DNA from: CALCNS01 sp964425745 | GTDB lineage: Bacteria; Bacillota; JAAYKD01 | DNA length: 55,489 bases | Direction of reading: 5' to 3' | Assembly (NCBI GenBank): GCA_964425745.1 | Contig: CAYRNW010000018.1 | Coordinates: 1 to 55,489 of the forward strand | Notes under the pieces: model-generated | Databases searched by the model: none | Told to the model about the DNA's origin: nothing | Seen by the model: the letters and a program-made list of their open reading frames with translations, nothing else | In this document: one piece after another, positions 1-7,921 of the stretch | Numbering within the stretch: position 1 is the first letter of the stretch | Layout: each line of letters begins with the position of its first letter | Translations under genes and position numbers: made by a program

Positions 1-80
1 GGAAGTTTTTCACAATATTTTTATTTTTGGGGCTTGACTTTTGATAGTTAGTCTAATGCGAAATATCCAGAGAATTACCA

Positions 81-124
81 GCGGAGAACCGTCCCCAACA
101 AAGCGGAGAACCGTCCCCAACAAA
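81..124. repeat. 22-bp tandem direct repeat (x2)
   Basis: Two consecutive 22-bp units (81-102 and 103-124), each reading gcggagaaccgtccccaaca plus two bases, lie directly upstream of the ABC transporter gene and its Shine-Dalgarno sequence. The unit resembles half of the palindromes found elsewhere in the window (a GTCCCC arm), so it may be a degenerate member of that repeat population. No promoter was convincingly placed in the 150 bp before the gene. Confidence 0.7.
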
Positions 125-150
125 GCAGTCTCGAAACGAAAGGAAGCATT

Positions 151-2928
151 ATGCTACAACTAAAAAACATCAGTAAAGAATACATTTCCGGCGGCATCCC
201 AGTGCACGCCCTCAAAGAGGTCAATGTCACCTTCCGCAAAAACGAATTCGTGGCCATTCTCGGCCCATCGGGTTGCGGCAAAACCACCTTGCTCAACATC
301 ATCGGCGGCCTAGACCAATACACCGGCGGCGATGTCTTGATCAACGGCACTTCCACCAAGCAATTCAAGGAAACCGACTGGGATGCTTACCGCAACAACT
401 CGGTGGGCTTCGTTTTCCAAAGCTACAACCTTATTCCGCATCAGGACGTGCTCTCCAACGTGGAACTTGCCCTGACTTTATCGGGGGTTGGTGCGGACGA
501 ACGCAAACGCAAAGCCACCGCTGCTTTGGAGTCGGTCGATCTCGGCGATCAAATGCACAAGAAGCCCAACCAGCTCTCCGGCGGGCAAATGCAACGCGTG
601 GCAATCGCCCGCGCCCTGGTCAACGACCCGGAAATTTTACTGGCCGACGAGCCCACCGGCGCCCTTGACACCGAAACCAGCCTGATGGTCATGGAGATTC
701 TCAAGAAAATCGCACAAGACCGCCTCGTCATCATGGTCACCCACAACCAAGAGCTGGCCGAAACCTACGCCACTCGCATCGTGCGCCTCAAAGACGGCGA
801 AATCATTGGCGACGACTGCCCCACCGAGAACGAGCCAAATGAAAAACAGGATAGCCCCTACGCCCTGCCCCCGAAACGCTCCATGAGTTTTTTCACCGCA
901 CTCGCTCTTTCAAAGAGTAATCTCTTCACCAAGCGTGGGCGAACCATTTTGACCGCTTTCGCCGGTTCTATCGGTATCATTGGTATTGCGCTAATTCTGT
1001 CACTTTCTACGGGTGTTAATACCTACATCACGGAACTGCAGTCGGAAACCATGGTATCGTATCCAATCACCATCGACGCCGAGGCGATTGATATTGCAAG
1101 CATAATGGAAACCCGTCAACAAAACGTGCGCAACGGATTTGGTGGGGGTGGAGACCTAGCACCTGAGTTAGACGAGACGCTGACGGCCATCTATGCAGAT
1201 CCCAGCGATTTAGAGAAAACCACATCTGCAGGTTCGGCGATTTCCACCAACAATCTGGCAGCATTTAAAGAATATCTCGATAACCCCGAAAGCGAAATTC
1301 AAAGCTTTATTGGTGAGTATGGTGTCGTCTATTCGTATGATGTTCGCTTCTCCGTCTATGCCAAAGACCCCGCCGGTGTGCTAATTGCTGCCAGTGCGGA
1401 AGAAGAAGAGGAAAATGCGCGCGTTTCACCGTTTGCTGCCATGCAATCGGGACCGTTTTCTAATCTTTCAGGGGGATCGGCCGACAGTATCATTAATTTT
1501 GAAGAAATGTTACCCGGTGCTGAGCAACTCATCAGTCCGGTGGTTGCCAATAGCTACGAATTGCTCGAGGGAGCTTGGCCTGCTACGGCGACGGAAGTCG
1601 TTTTAGTGCTCCAAGAAGACAATACCATCGCCAGCAGGACTTTGTATCAGCTGGGCTTTTTGCCGCAAGCAGATTATGAAGTGATCAAGCAGCAATTGGC
1701 CGATGGCGAAGAAGTTGACTTCCCCGACACCGAGTTTGCCTATGAAGATGTGCTGCAAAAGCACTTTTACTTGTTGCCGGCCAGCGATTTTTACACCCAG
1801 ACTGAGACCGAGGGATTCCATTTTGTTGGAGAAGAACTTTATGATGTAGAAGCGCTGTTGCCAAATAGCATTGAGCTGACTGTGAGTGGGGTTATTCGTC
1901 CTTTGCCCGATGCCAGCTTTGCTACCATCAACTCCGCTGTGGCTTACACCTCTGCTTTGACCAATTTGGTGATTGAGCGCACCAATGAGAGTGCGATTGT
2001 AATAGCGCAGGAAGCGACCCCGGACACCGATATTTTGACCGGGCTGCAATTTGCGCCTGCCTCCGATGCTGAAAAGCAAGCCGATGCCGTTGCTTACTTG
2101 AGCAATCTGAGCATTTCCGAGAAAGCTGCCATCTATCCTTTGATCATGCGCATGGACACTCTGGCTGAAACATCTACCGAAACCCCGACCGCGCCAGTTA
2201 TGACCCGCCCCGTGGGTAGTTCGGAAGTGGGTTTAGCTGCGGCGCTGGACCAATATTTGCTTGAGCCGGACGAAACGGTCATGCTCGAACTCTACGATTC
2301 CTATATTACGGTGGGCAGTTACCGCGAGAATATGAAGACGTTTGGTAAGGTGCAATACGATGCGCCGACCTCGATCAGTATCTATGCCGATAGTTTTGAA
2401 GCGAAGGATTCAATTGCCCTCAGTATTAGCAACTACAACGAGGCGGTGGAGGAGAGCGACCGCATTGTTTACACCGATTACGTGGCGCTGCTGACTTCGT
2501 CGATTACCTCGATTATCAACGTCATTTCCTACGTGCTGATTGCGTTTGTGGCGGTTTCGCTGATCGTTTCCAGCCTGATGATTGGGATTATCACCCACAT
2601 TTCGGTTTTGGAACGCACCAAAGAAATTGGCATTTTGCGTGCGATTGGTGCCAGCCGCAAAGATATTTCCCGTGTGTTTAACGCCGAGACCTTCATCATC
2701 GGCTTGTTTTCGGGGGTGTTGGGAATTGCGATGACACTCTTGCTGCAAGTGCCGCTGAACCGGATCATCCGCCGATTGACCGAAACCAACGATGTTAGTG
2801 CGACCTTGCCTTGGATGAGTGCGCTGCTGCTGGTGGGCTTGAGCATTGCACTCACGCTCTTCGCAGGCATCTTCCCGGCTAACGCCGCTGCCAAAAAAGA
2901 CCCGGTCGAAGCCCTCCGCAGCGAGTAG
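151..2928 (+). CDS. ABC transporter, fused ATPase and FtsX-like permease
   Basis: This is a MacB-type exporter half in one 925-residue chain. The N-terminal ATPase (about 1-230) has Walker A GPSGCGKTT (38-46), a Q-loop Gln at 90, signature LSGGQ (142-146), Walker B with D166-E167, and a switch His in MVTHNQ. The first membrane helix is near 265-290, followed by a long extracytoplasmic insert (about 290-780) and three C-terminal helices with the FtsX-like sequence LERTKEIGILRAIGASRKDI. The family uses ATP to drive periplasm- or surface-side mechanical work, exporting peptides, lipoproteins or antibiotics; the substrate cannot be read here. The ATG follows AAAGGAAG at a normal distance. It is followed by a REP pair and stands alone. 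Confidence 0.9.
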   Translation: MLQLKNISKEYISGGIPVHALKEVNVTFRKNEFVAILGPSGCGKTTLLNIIGGLDQYTGGDVLINGTSTKQFKETDWDAYRNNSVGFVFQSYNLIPHQDVLSNVELALTLSGVGADERKRKATAALESVDLGDQMHKKPNQLSGGQMQRVAIARALVNDPEILLADEPTGALDTETSLMVMEILKKIAQDRLVIMVTHNQELAETYATRIVRLKDGEIIGDDCPTENEPNEKQDSPYALPPKRSMSFFTALALSKSNLFTKRGRTILTAFAGSIGIIGIALILSLSTGVNTYITELQSETMVSYPITIDAEAIDIASIMETRQQNVRNGFGGGGDLAPELDETLTAIYADPSDLEKTTSAGSAISTNNLAAFKEYLDNPESEIQSFIGEYGVVYSYDVRFSVYAKDPAGVLIAASAEEEEENARVSPFAAMQSGPFSNLSGGSADSIINFEEMLPGAEQLISPVVANSYELLEGAWPATATEVVLVLQEDNTIASRTLYQLGFLPQADYEVIKQQLADGEEVDFPDTEFAYEDVLQKHFYLLPASDFYTQTETEGFHFVGEELYDVEALLPNSIELTVSGVIRPLPDASFATINSAVAYTSALTNLVIERTNESAIVIAQEATPDTDILTGLQFAPASDAEKQADAVAYLSNLSISEKAAIYPLIMRMDTLAETSTETPTAPVMTRPVGSSEVGLAAALDQYLLEPDETVMLELYDSYITVGSYRENMKTFGKVQYDAPTSISIYADSFEAKDSIALSISNYNEAVEESDRIVYTDYVALLTSSITSIINVISYVLIAFVAVSLIVSSLMIGIITHISVLERTKEIGILRAIGASRKDISRVFNAETFIIGLFSGVLGIAMTLLLQVPLNRIIRRLTETNDVSATLPWMSALLLVGLSIALTLFAGIFPANAAAKKDPVEALRSE

Positions 2929-2941
2929 AATTGACGAGGGA

Positions 2942-3008
2942 TTTCGCACTCGGGGTCAGACCCCTCTATTAAAAATTTCGCACTTGGGGTCTGACCCCGG
3001 TGCGAAAT
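2942..3008. repeat. REP-like palindrome pair (REP1 class)
   Basis: There are two palindromes with a GGGGTC-(A/T)G-ACCCC core. The first runs from TTTCGCAC to CCCCTCTATTA. The second (about 2975-3008) is almost fully palindromic, starting ATTTCGCAC and ending GTGCGAAAT. The pair lies between the stops of the convergent ABC transporter and RAYT transposase genes and could also act as a bidirectional terminator. The same two-palindrome layout, including the linker CTCTATTAAAA, recurs at 5788-5856. Confidence 0.85.
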
Positions 3009-3010
3009 TT

Positions 3011-3784
3011 TTATTGGGTTCGATATTTATTTAGAATAAATCTGCTGATACCAGTAATTGTTTCTATTTGCCTGTAACTTGCGCCATGTCGGAGTAACAA
3101 TTCAGCCCAAATCAACCGTTCGTTTTTGTTCATCCTCTCGCGCTCTTCCCAGGGTAGATCTTTGCAAACCTCGTGGAAAAACATCTGGATTTCTTCAGGC
3201 GTAATGATGCTCGCAACTCGGTCCATGGCTTCTTTCTCACCGGCAACCTCATATTCTTGCGCTAACAGCATTTCTCGCCGCGCCGTAAGGCTATCCGGTT
3301 TACCAAAATAGGCTAACAGGAATTGCGTATTGCAAATACGTGGGCGACCCCTATATTCGCGAATGCTGCTCCAAGGATAATCGATAACTTTGCGTGCGAG
3401 GCCGGCTTTTACTGGATTCTGGTGAACATATCGCGAGATCATGAGCAAATATGCGTCAGTTTCAACCACTTCGCTCCCGTATCGACTCTGGAATAGATGC
3501 CCCACGCGCTCGTATTTTCGGTTATACCACCCCACGAATCCTGCCCCCAAACGTTGAATTGTCTTGCTCAAGTCTTCGTTGACTTCCTTCACAAGCAGAT
3601 GGATGTGGTTCGTCATCAAACAATAGGCATAGATCTCAACACCAGCAGATTCCTTTATGTTCTGGAGATAATTGAGAAACGTTGTGTAATCTTCGTGCTC
3701 GAGGAAAATGTTGCTTTTATTGACCCCTCGCATCGTGATGTGATAGATCCCTGTGCTACTTTTTTTTCTCGGTAAACGTGGCAT
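3011..3784 (-). CDS. REP-associated tyrosine transposase (RAYT, Y1_Tnp)
   Basis: This is a 257-residue single-strand DNA transposase of the IS200/IS605-like Y1 superfamily, RAYT branch. RAYTs are single-copy domesticated transposases that recognise and probably mobilise REP palindromes. The HUH motif is NHIHLLV (H60, H62), the RAYT-typical GHLFQSRY follows at about 95-102, and the likely nucleophile is Tyr119 in RYVHQNP. A C-terminal helical region (about 205-257) resembles a helix-turn-helix. The ATG at 3784 is chosen because AAAGGAGGGG sits just before it; the reading frame extends 52 codons upstream but that stretch encodes REP sequence. REP1 palindromes lie on both sides (2942-3008 and 3853-3910), the usual REPtron arrangement. 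Confidence 0.88.
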   Translation of the reverse strand: MPRLPRKKSSTGIYHITMRGVNKSNIFLEHEDYTTFLNYLQNIKESAGVEIYAYCLMTNHIHLLVKEVNEDLSKTIQRLGAGFVGWYNRKYERVGHLFQSRYGSEVVETDAYLLMISRYVHQNPVKAGLARKVIDYPWSSIREYRGRPRICNTQFLLAYFGKPDSLTARREMLLAQEYEVAGEKEAMDRVASIITPEEIQMFFHEVCKDLPWEERERMNKNERLIWAELLLRHGASYRQIETITGISRFILNKYRTQ

Positions 3785-3852
3785 ACAACCCCTCCTTTTA
3801 TTATAAACGAATTGTAACATAATAAAAGCAAAAGAACAATAAGGTTTTAAAC

Positions 3853-3910
3853 AAGGGGTCAGACCCCTCGTGCGAAATTTTTCATAAAGGGTCTGTCCCC
3901 TATGCGAAAA
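3853..3910. repeat. REP-like palindrome pair upstream of RAYT
   Basis: One palindrome has core GGGGTCAGACCCC followed by TCGTGCGAAAT. A second, degenerate one has core GGGTCTGTCCCC followed by TATGCGAAA. They lie between the divergent RAYT and AraC-type genes, so any promoters for both must be within or beside them. Confidence 0.8.
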
Positions 3911-4005
3911 AAGTAGTACAATAGTTGCAGCTCTCATCATTGCTTATGAAAAGAGAGGACGGCGCTGCTCATCGCAACTATAATCATTTTGAAAGGAGGG
4001 AGGAC

Positions 4006-4851
4006 ATGGATTGGAACACACGGCTCACCCGCGCTCTTGACTACATCGAGAACCATCTAGCTGACGATATTAATTTAGACATTGCCGCAAAGTTGGCCTT
4101 TAGTAACCGAAATGATTTATCGAACATGTTTTCCGTAATCACTGGTATGCCTCTAAGCGAATATATCAGGCGCCGACGACTTTCGCTTGCAGCACTCGAA
4201 TTACAAAACAGCGACGAAAAAATCATCGATATCGCCCTTAAATTTGGCTATAATTCGCCAACCGCGTTTTCACGAGCGTTTCAAAATCAACACAAAGCGT
4301 CACCGCAGTACGTCAGAAGCCGCGGTATTTTCGTTACAACCTACCCACGCATCTCCTTTCAAATCAACATCAAAGGAGAGAGCAGCATGAATTGCAGAAT
4401 CGAAAGAAAACCTGCCTTTAAGATTGTAGGTGTTAAACAAACCTATCGGAATGATGCAATCGAAAACAAAATCCCAGACTTTTGGACATACCTCCCCAAA
4501 GCAACCTATGATCTAATAATTTCTCAAGCGAACAATGAACCCACTGGCATGCTCGGACTCTGTGCCAACTTCGATGGTAAACACGAGTTTGACTATTACA
4601 TTGCCGTTTCGAGCACCAAACCCACCCCAGAGGGGCTAGAAGAGATTGAAATCCCTGAAACAACCTGGGCAATCTTTGAAGGTGAAAGCGATTTTATGGG
4701 ACTCATCAACCGAGTGTGGCAAGAATGGTTCCCTTCTTCCGGATATCGACGTGCTGATAACGTCATACCTGACATCGAAGTTTACTATGATTACGACTTC
4801 CCCAAAGACAACTATACCTATGAATTATGGTACCCCGTTATTAAAGAATAA
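4006..4851 (+). CDS. AraC-family regulator with GyrI-like effector domain
   Basis: This is a 281-residue transcription regulator. The N-terminal two-helix-turn-helix DNA-binding domain (about 5-105) has the AraC signature IIDIALKFGYNSPTAFSRAF. The C-terminal half (about 128-281, beginning MNCRIERKPAFKIVG) is a GyrI-like/BmrR-type effector-binding domain, expected to bind a small hydrophobic ligand. This is the Rob/SoxS-like layout seen in drug-responsive regulators of Bacillota. The ATG at 4006 is preceded by GAAAGGAGGGAGGAC. A free-standing close paralogue of the C-terminal half is found at 24114-24500, with a 26-residue deletion. No obvious target gene is adjacent; a terminator follows. Confidence 0.88.
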   Translation: MDWNTRLTRALDYIENHLADDINLDIAAKLAFSNRNDLSNMFSVITGMPLSEYIRRRRLSLAALELQNSDEKIIDIALKFGYNSPTAFSRAFQNQHKASPQYVRSRGIFVTTYPRISFQINIKGESSMNCRIERKPAFKIVGVKQTYRNDAIENKIPDFWTYLPKATYDLIISQANNEPTGMLGLCANFDGKHEFDYYIAVSSTKPTPEGLEEIEIPETTWAIFEGESDFMGLINRVWQEWFPSSGYRRADNVIPDIEVYYDYDFPKDNYTYELWYPVIKE

Positions 4852-4896
4852 TTTTTCATAAGATGAGCTCTTAAAAGTGTAGAAGCCAAAATATGT

Positions 4897-4947
4897 AAAC
4901 CCGGATAACCTTACGCCACTGTGACGGTAAGGATACCCGGGTTTATT
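4897..4947. terminator. Bidirectional hairpin terminator
   Basis: The stem pairs AAACCCGGATAACCTTAC with GTAAGGATACCCGGGTTT around a 12-base loop, followed by TATTT. It separates the AraC-type gene from the convergent TetR gene. The hairpin belongs to a dispersed family with a CCGG-ATA arm (see 16632-16683, 17785-17838, 19078-19133, 23098-23150 and 24519-24567). Confidence 0.8.
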
Positions 4948-5002
4948 TCGCTGTGAATCAGTGCATGTACATCTATATGAACAATTGCTTTAACCTCAAA
5001 TT

Positions 5003-5581
5003 CTAAATTACCGGAAACAACCCCGGCAAACCGGTGGCAAATTGGGTGATCATGCGAGCCATGAATTGTGGCGACTTTTTCATATCATCATTCAACCACT
5101 TTTGAATCGCTCCAACACAGCCAGTCAGGGTGAAGGCGTAGACGAATTCGGCATCCTCTTTAGAAATCGTGCTGACTTGGCTGATCGCACCGATGTTTTT
5201 CTCGTATGCTAAGGTCAAAACCTGTTTCTGAAAGGCCAAATCCCCTCGTTCACTCAAGAGAAGTCTGCAAATTTGTGCGTTTTCTTGGATGTATTCGAAG
5301 ATCTTTTCCACCATTTCCAATGAGATAGCACGAGCTCCGTCCTTCATTGCAGAGGAGAGGTAAACATTGACATTCTCCAACAATTCGTCTTGGATCTGCT
5401 TCATTAAGTCGAAGACGTCGGCATAATGCGCATAAAAGGTCGCCCGATTAATATCGGCACCTTCGCAGATCTCCTTGACGGTGATTTGAGCAATATCTTT
5501 GTCCTCCAACCGTTGTATAAAGCTTTCTTGAATAACTTTCTTCGTATATCGCACCCGACGATCATTTCTTTTTCCAGCCAT
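5003..5581 (-). CDS. TetR/AcrR-family repressor
   Basis: This is a 192-residue TetR-type repressor. The N-terminal helix-turn-helix (about 10-58) contains ITVKEICEGADINRATFYAH, a textbook TetR recognition helix; the rest is the helical ligand-binding and dimerisation domain. The ATG follows AAAGGAGTGTAGCAT. It is divergent from the MMPL exporter gene at 5883, and a palindrome in that promoter's spacer (5741-5751) is a good operator candidate, so the likely role is ligand-relieved repression of the MMPL operon and perhaps of itself. The ligand is unknown. A degenerate palindromic repeat starts inside its upstream region at 5597. Confidence 0.88.
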   Translation of the reverse strand: MAGKRNDRRVRYTKKVIQESFIQRLEDKDIAQITVKEICEGADINRATFYAHYADVFDLMKQIQDELLENVNVYLSSAMKDGARAISLEMVEKIFEYIQENAQICRLLLSERGDLAFQKQVLTLAYEKNIGAISQVSTISKEDAEFVYAFTLTGCVGAIQKWLNDDMKKSPQFMARMITQFATGLPGLFPVI

Positions 5582-5596
5582 ATGCTACACTCCTTT

Positions 5597-5656
5597 TTTC
5601 GCTCTGGGGTCAGACATACGCCTTCTCGACGAACGCGTTTACCCTAATGCGAAATT
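5597..5656. repeat. Degenerate REP-like element (REP1 ends, altered core)
   Basis: The outer arms TTTCGCTCTGGGGTCAGAC and TGCGAAATTT match the REP1 class, but the middle is replaced by a GC-rich segment ending GCGTTTACCCT. That segment resembles the middle of the REP3 elements at 19161-19219 and 21715-21892. It lies immediately upstream of the TetR start codon. Confidence 0.6.
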
Positions 5657-5730
5657 TTAAAGATTTGTGAACTAATTAACACTTTTGTGCGTTCGTGTTG
5701 GATATCTTTCAGATTGAACCCATTTGCTTG

Positions 5731-5759
5731 TTGATTAAACAACACAGTGTTAGTATACT
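5731..5759 (+). promoter_or_regulatory. Promoter of the MMPL operon with TetR-type operator
   Basis: The -35 TTGATT (5731-5736) and -10 TATACT (5754-5759) are separated by exactly 17 bp. The spacer contains the perfect 11-bp palindrome AACACAGTGTT (5741-5751), and a second small inverted repeat GTTG-ATTAAA-CAAC overlaps the -35. A repressor bound here would block RNA polymerase; the divergent TetR gene is the natural candidate. Transcription from here would put the REP pair at 5788-5856 into the 5' leader. Confidence 0.65.
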
Positions 5760-5787
5760 ACAGCATGATGTGATGACACAAGCAAAA

Positions 5788-5856
5788 AATTCGCACAAGG
5801 GGTCAGACCCCTCTATTAAAATATTTCGCACAAGGGCTCTGACCCCAAGTGCGAAA
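5788..5856. repeat. REP-like palindrome pair in the MMPL leader
   Basis: The architecture matches 2942-3008: TTCGCACAAGGGGTCAGACC, a CTCTATTAAAA linker, then TTTCGCAC..GACCCC..GTGCGAAAT. It ends 13 bases before the ribosome binding site of the MMPL gene and, by the promoter at 5731-5759, should be transcribed as two stable hairpins in the 5' untranslated region. Confidence 0.85.
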
Positions 5857-5882
5857 TGAATACGAAATAAGGAGGTCCGTAC

Positions 5883-7910
5883 GTGAATAAGCTCACTGTT
5901 TTAGTTACTACGCACAAGCGAATTGTGGTTTCGCTGTTTGTCTTAATGGCACTCGCCAGCACCCTGCTCATCGGTCTAACCGAGGTCAATTACGACATGG
6001 TGCAGTATTTACCGCAAGATGCACCATCGACTCAAGCAATTGCGATTATGGAAGAGGAGTTCGGCAACAACAACCCCAATGCCCGCATTATGCTGGAAGG
6101 GATTACAATTCAGGAAACCCTCGCCATCAAACAACAAATTGCTGCCCTCCCCGGGGTCTACGCTGTCACTTGGCTCGATGATGTGATCGGCGAAGCCAAT
6201 CTGACCAGCGTCCCCTTAGAATATCTCGACCCCGCCCTGATCGAAAACTATTATAAAGATGGCGCCGCCCTGCTCAGCATTAGCATCGCCAACGGGGAAG
6301 AGTCGACCACCATCCACGCTCTGCGCGCCATCCTTGGCGAACAAACCCCGATTGCCGGAAGTGCTGCCAATGCCGCAGGCACCCAGGATTTGGCGGTCAG
6401 CGAAGTCATCAACGCCATGGCCATTTTGCTACCCATCATCCTGATCATCCTAATCATCTCCACCACCTCCTGGTTGGAGCCGCTGCTGTTCCTGATCACC
6501 ATCGGCATCGCCGTCTTGCTCAACATGGGCAGCAACCTCTTCTTCGGCGAAATTTCCTTCATTACCCGCACCGTCAGCCCCGTCTTGCAACTGGCCGTCT
6601 CGCTGGACTACGCTATCTTTTTGCTGCACCGTTTTACCGACTTACGCCAAGAACACCCACCGCTCAAGGCCATGCAAATCGCAATGGGCCAATCGTTTAC
6701 CACCGTCGCCGCCAGTGCCGCCACCACCGTGCTTGGCTTCACCGCCTTGCTCTTCATGCGCTTTGGCATCGGCTCAGACCTCGGCCTAAACCTGGTCAAA
6801 GGCGTGATCCTTAGCTTCCTGACCGTGATGGTCTTCCTTCCCGCCCTTACATTGCTCATCTATCCGTTGCTCGATAAAACCAAACATCGCAGTTTTATCC
6901 CCAGTTTCCGCGGTCTAAGTAAGAATCTGCTCAAAACCCGCTACGTTTTTCTCGCCCTCGCCCTGATTTTGGTCGTGCCCAGCTTCCTGGCGCAATCGCA
7001 GACCAGCTTCCAATATGGCACCGGTAGCGTCACTGAAAGCTCTCGCGCCGGACAAGACGCTATGCGCATTGAAGAACGCTTTGGTCACGAGAACATCCTG
7101 GTCCTCTTGGTCCCCAAGGGCAACACCGGAAACGAGATGGCCTTAAGCGCCGCCTTGCAAAACATCGCTCGCGTCAAGCAGGTGGTCAGCTATGTCAGTG
7201 CCGTGGGAGCCGAAATCCCCACAAGCTATGCACCCGCTTCAGTGGTGGATCAATTTTATTCCGAACATTACGCGCGCTTCTTGCTCTACACCAGCATGGC
7301 CGATGAAGGTGAAGAAGCCTTTGCCACCGTGGCTCAGGTGCACAGCACTGCCGCTGCATATTATCCCACTTATTCTCTGACCGGCACCAGCGCCACCCTC
7401 TACGATATGAAAATCGTGGTCGAAAACGATACCACCAAAGTCAACATGGCTGCGATCTTGGGCATCTTCCTTGTGCTCTTGCTCACCTTCCGCTCAGGGA
7501 GGCTACCGATTATCTTGGTTTTCGTTATCGAAACGGCAATCTGGATCAACCTGGCCATACCGTATTTCAGCGGCCAATCGTTGAGCTTCATCGGCTACCT
7601 GATCATTTCCACGGTGCAGCTGGGCGCGACGGTCGACTACGCAATCCTTTTGACCCATAATTATCGCGAAGCGAGGCTCAGCTTACCGCGTTTGGCCGCC
7701 ATGGAACAAACCCTGGCCGATAATATCATCTCCATATTTGTCTCGGCCGGCATCCTCGCCACCGCAGGATACGCTCTGGCCATCACTTCGGGCAACCCCA
7801 TGGTGTCGGAGTTGGGCACCCTCTTAGGCCGCGGAACCTTGCTATCGTTTGTGATGGTCATTTTGGTGCTGCCGGCGTTGCTGATGATGTTTGATTCGAA
7901 GAAAGAGTAG
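5883..7910 (+). CDS. MMPL/RND-family membrane exporter
   Basis: This 675-residue proton-driven exporter of the MMPL (hydrophobe/amphiphile efflux-3) branch is made of two homologous halves. Each half has one leading helix (for example HKRIVVSLFVLMALASTLLI, about 10-30), an extracytoplasmic loop, and a five-helix bundle (about 178-330 and 520-670). Conserved MMPL pieces are visible: LAVSLDYAIFLLHRF in the first half and LGATVDYAILLTHNYREA in the second, each carrying the D-Y pair of the proton relay. The start is GTG at 5883 after AAGGAGGTCC. Downstream is a YhgE-like heptad protein, a standing pair in Bacillota. The substrate is unknown, possibly a lipid, drug or surface polymer. Confidence 0.9.
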   Translation: MNKLTVLVTTHKRIVVSLFVLMALASTLLIGLTEVNYDMVQYLPQDAPSTQAIAIMEEEFGNNNPNARIMLEGITIQETLAIKQQIAALPGVYAVTWLDDVIGEANLTSVPLEYLDPALIENYYKDGAALLSISIANGEESTTIHALRAILGEQTPIAGSAANAAGTQDLAVSEVINAMAILLPIILIILIISTTSWLEPLLFLITIGIAVLLNMGSNLFFGEISFITRTVSPVLQLAVSLDYAIFLLHRFTDLRQEHPPLKAMQIAMGQSFTTVAASAATTVLGFTALLFMRFGIGSDLGLNLVKGVILSFLTVMVFLPALTLLIYPLLDKTKHRSFIPSFRGLSKNLLKTRYVFLALALILVVPSFLAQSQTSFQYGTGSVTESSRAGQDAMRIEERFGHENILVLLVPKGNTGNEMALSAALQNIARVKQVVSYVSAVGAEIPTSYAPASVVDQFYSEHYARFLLYTSMADEGEEAFATVAQVHSTAAAYYPTYSLTGTSATLYDMKIVVENDTTKVNMAAILGIFLVLLLTFRSGRLPIILVFVIETAIWINLAIPYFSGQSLSFIGYLIISTVQLGATVDYAILLTHNYREARLSLPRLAAMEQTLADNIISIFVSAGILATAGYALAITSGNPMVSELGTLLGRGTLLSFVMVILVLPALLMMFDSKKE

Positions 7911-7921
7911 GAGTGAAGAAC

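Noticed and set aside
1603..2949. Leftward ORFs opposite the ABC transporter permease
   Set aside because: Shadow frames, rich in N, R, H and Q, with no SD and no recognisable domain.
3785..3940. Longer start for the RAYT gene
   Set aside because: The extra 52 codons translate REP palindromes (FRTRGLTPCLK); AAAGGAGGGG lies right before the downstream ATG.
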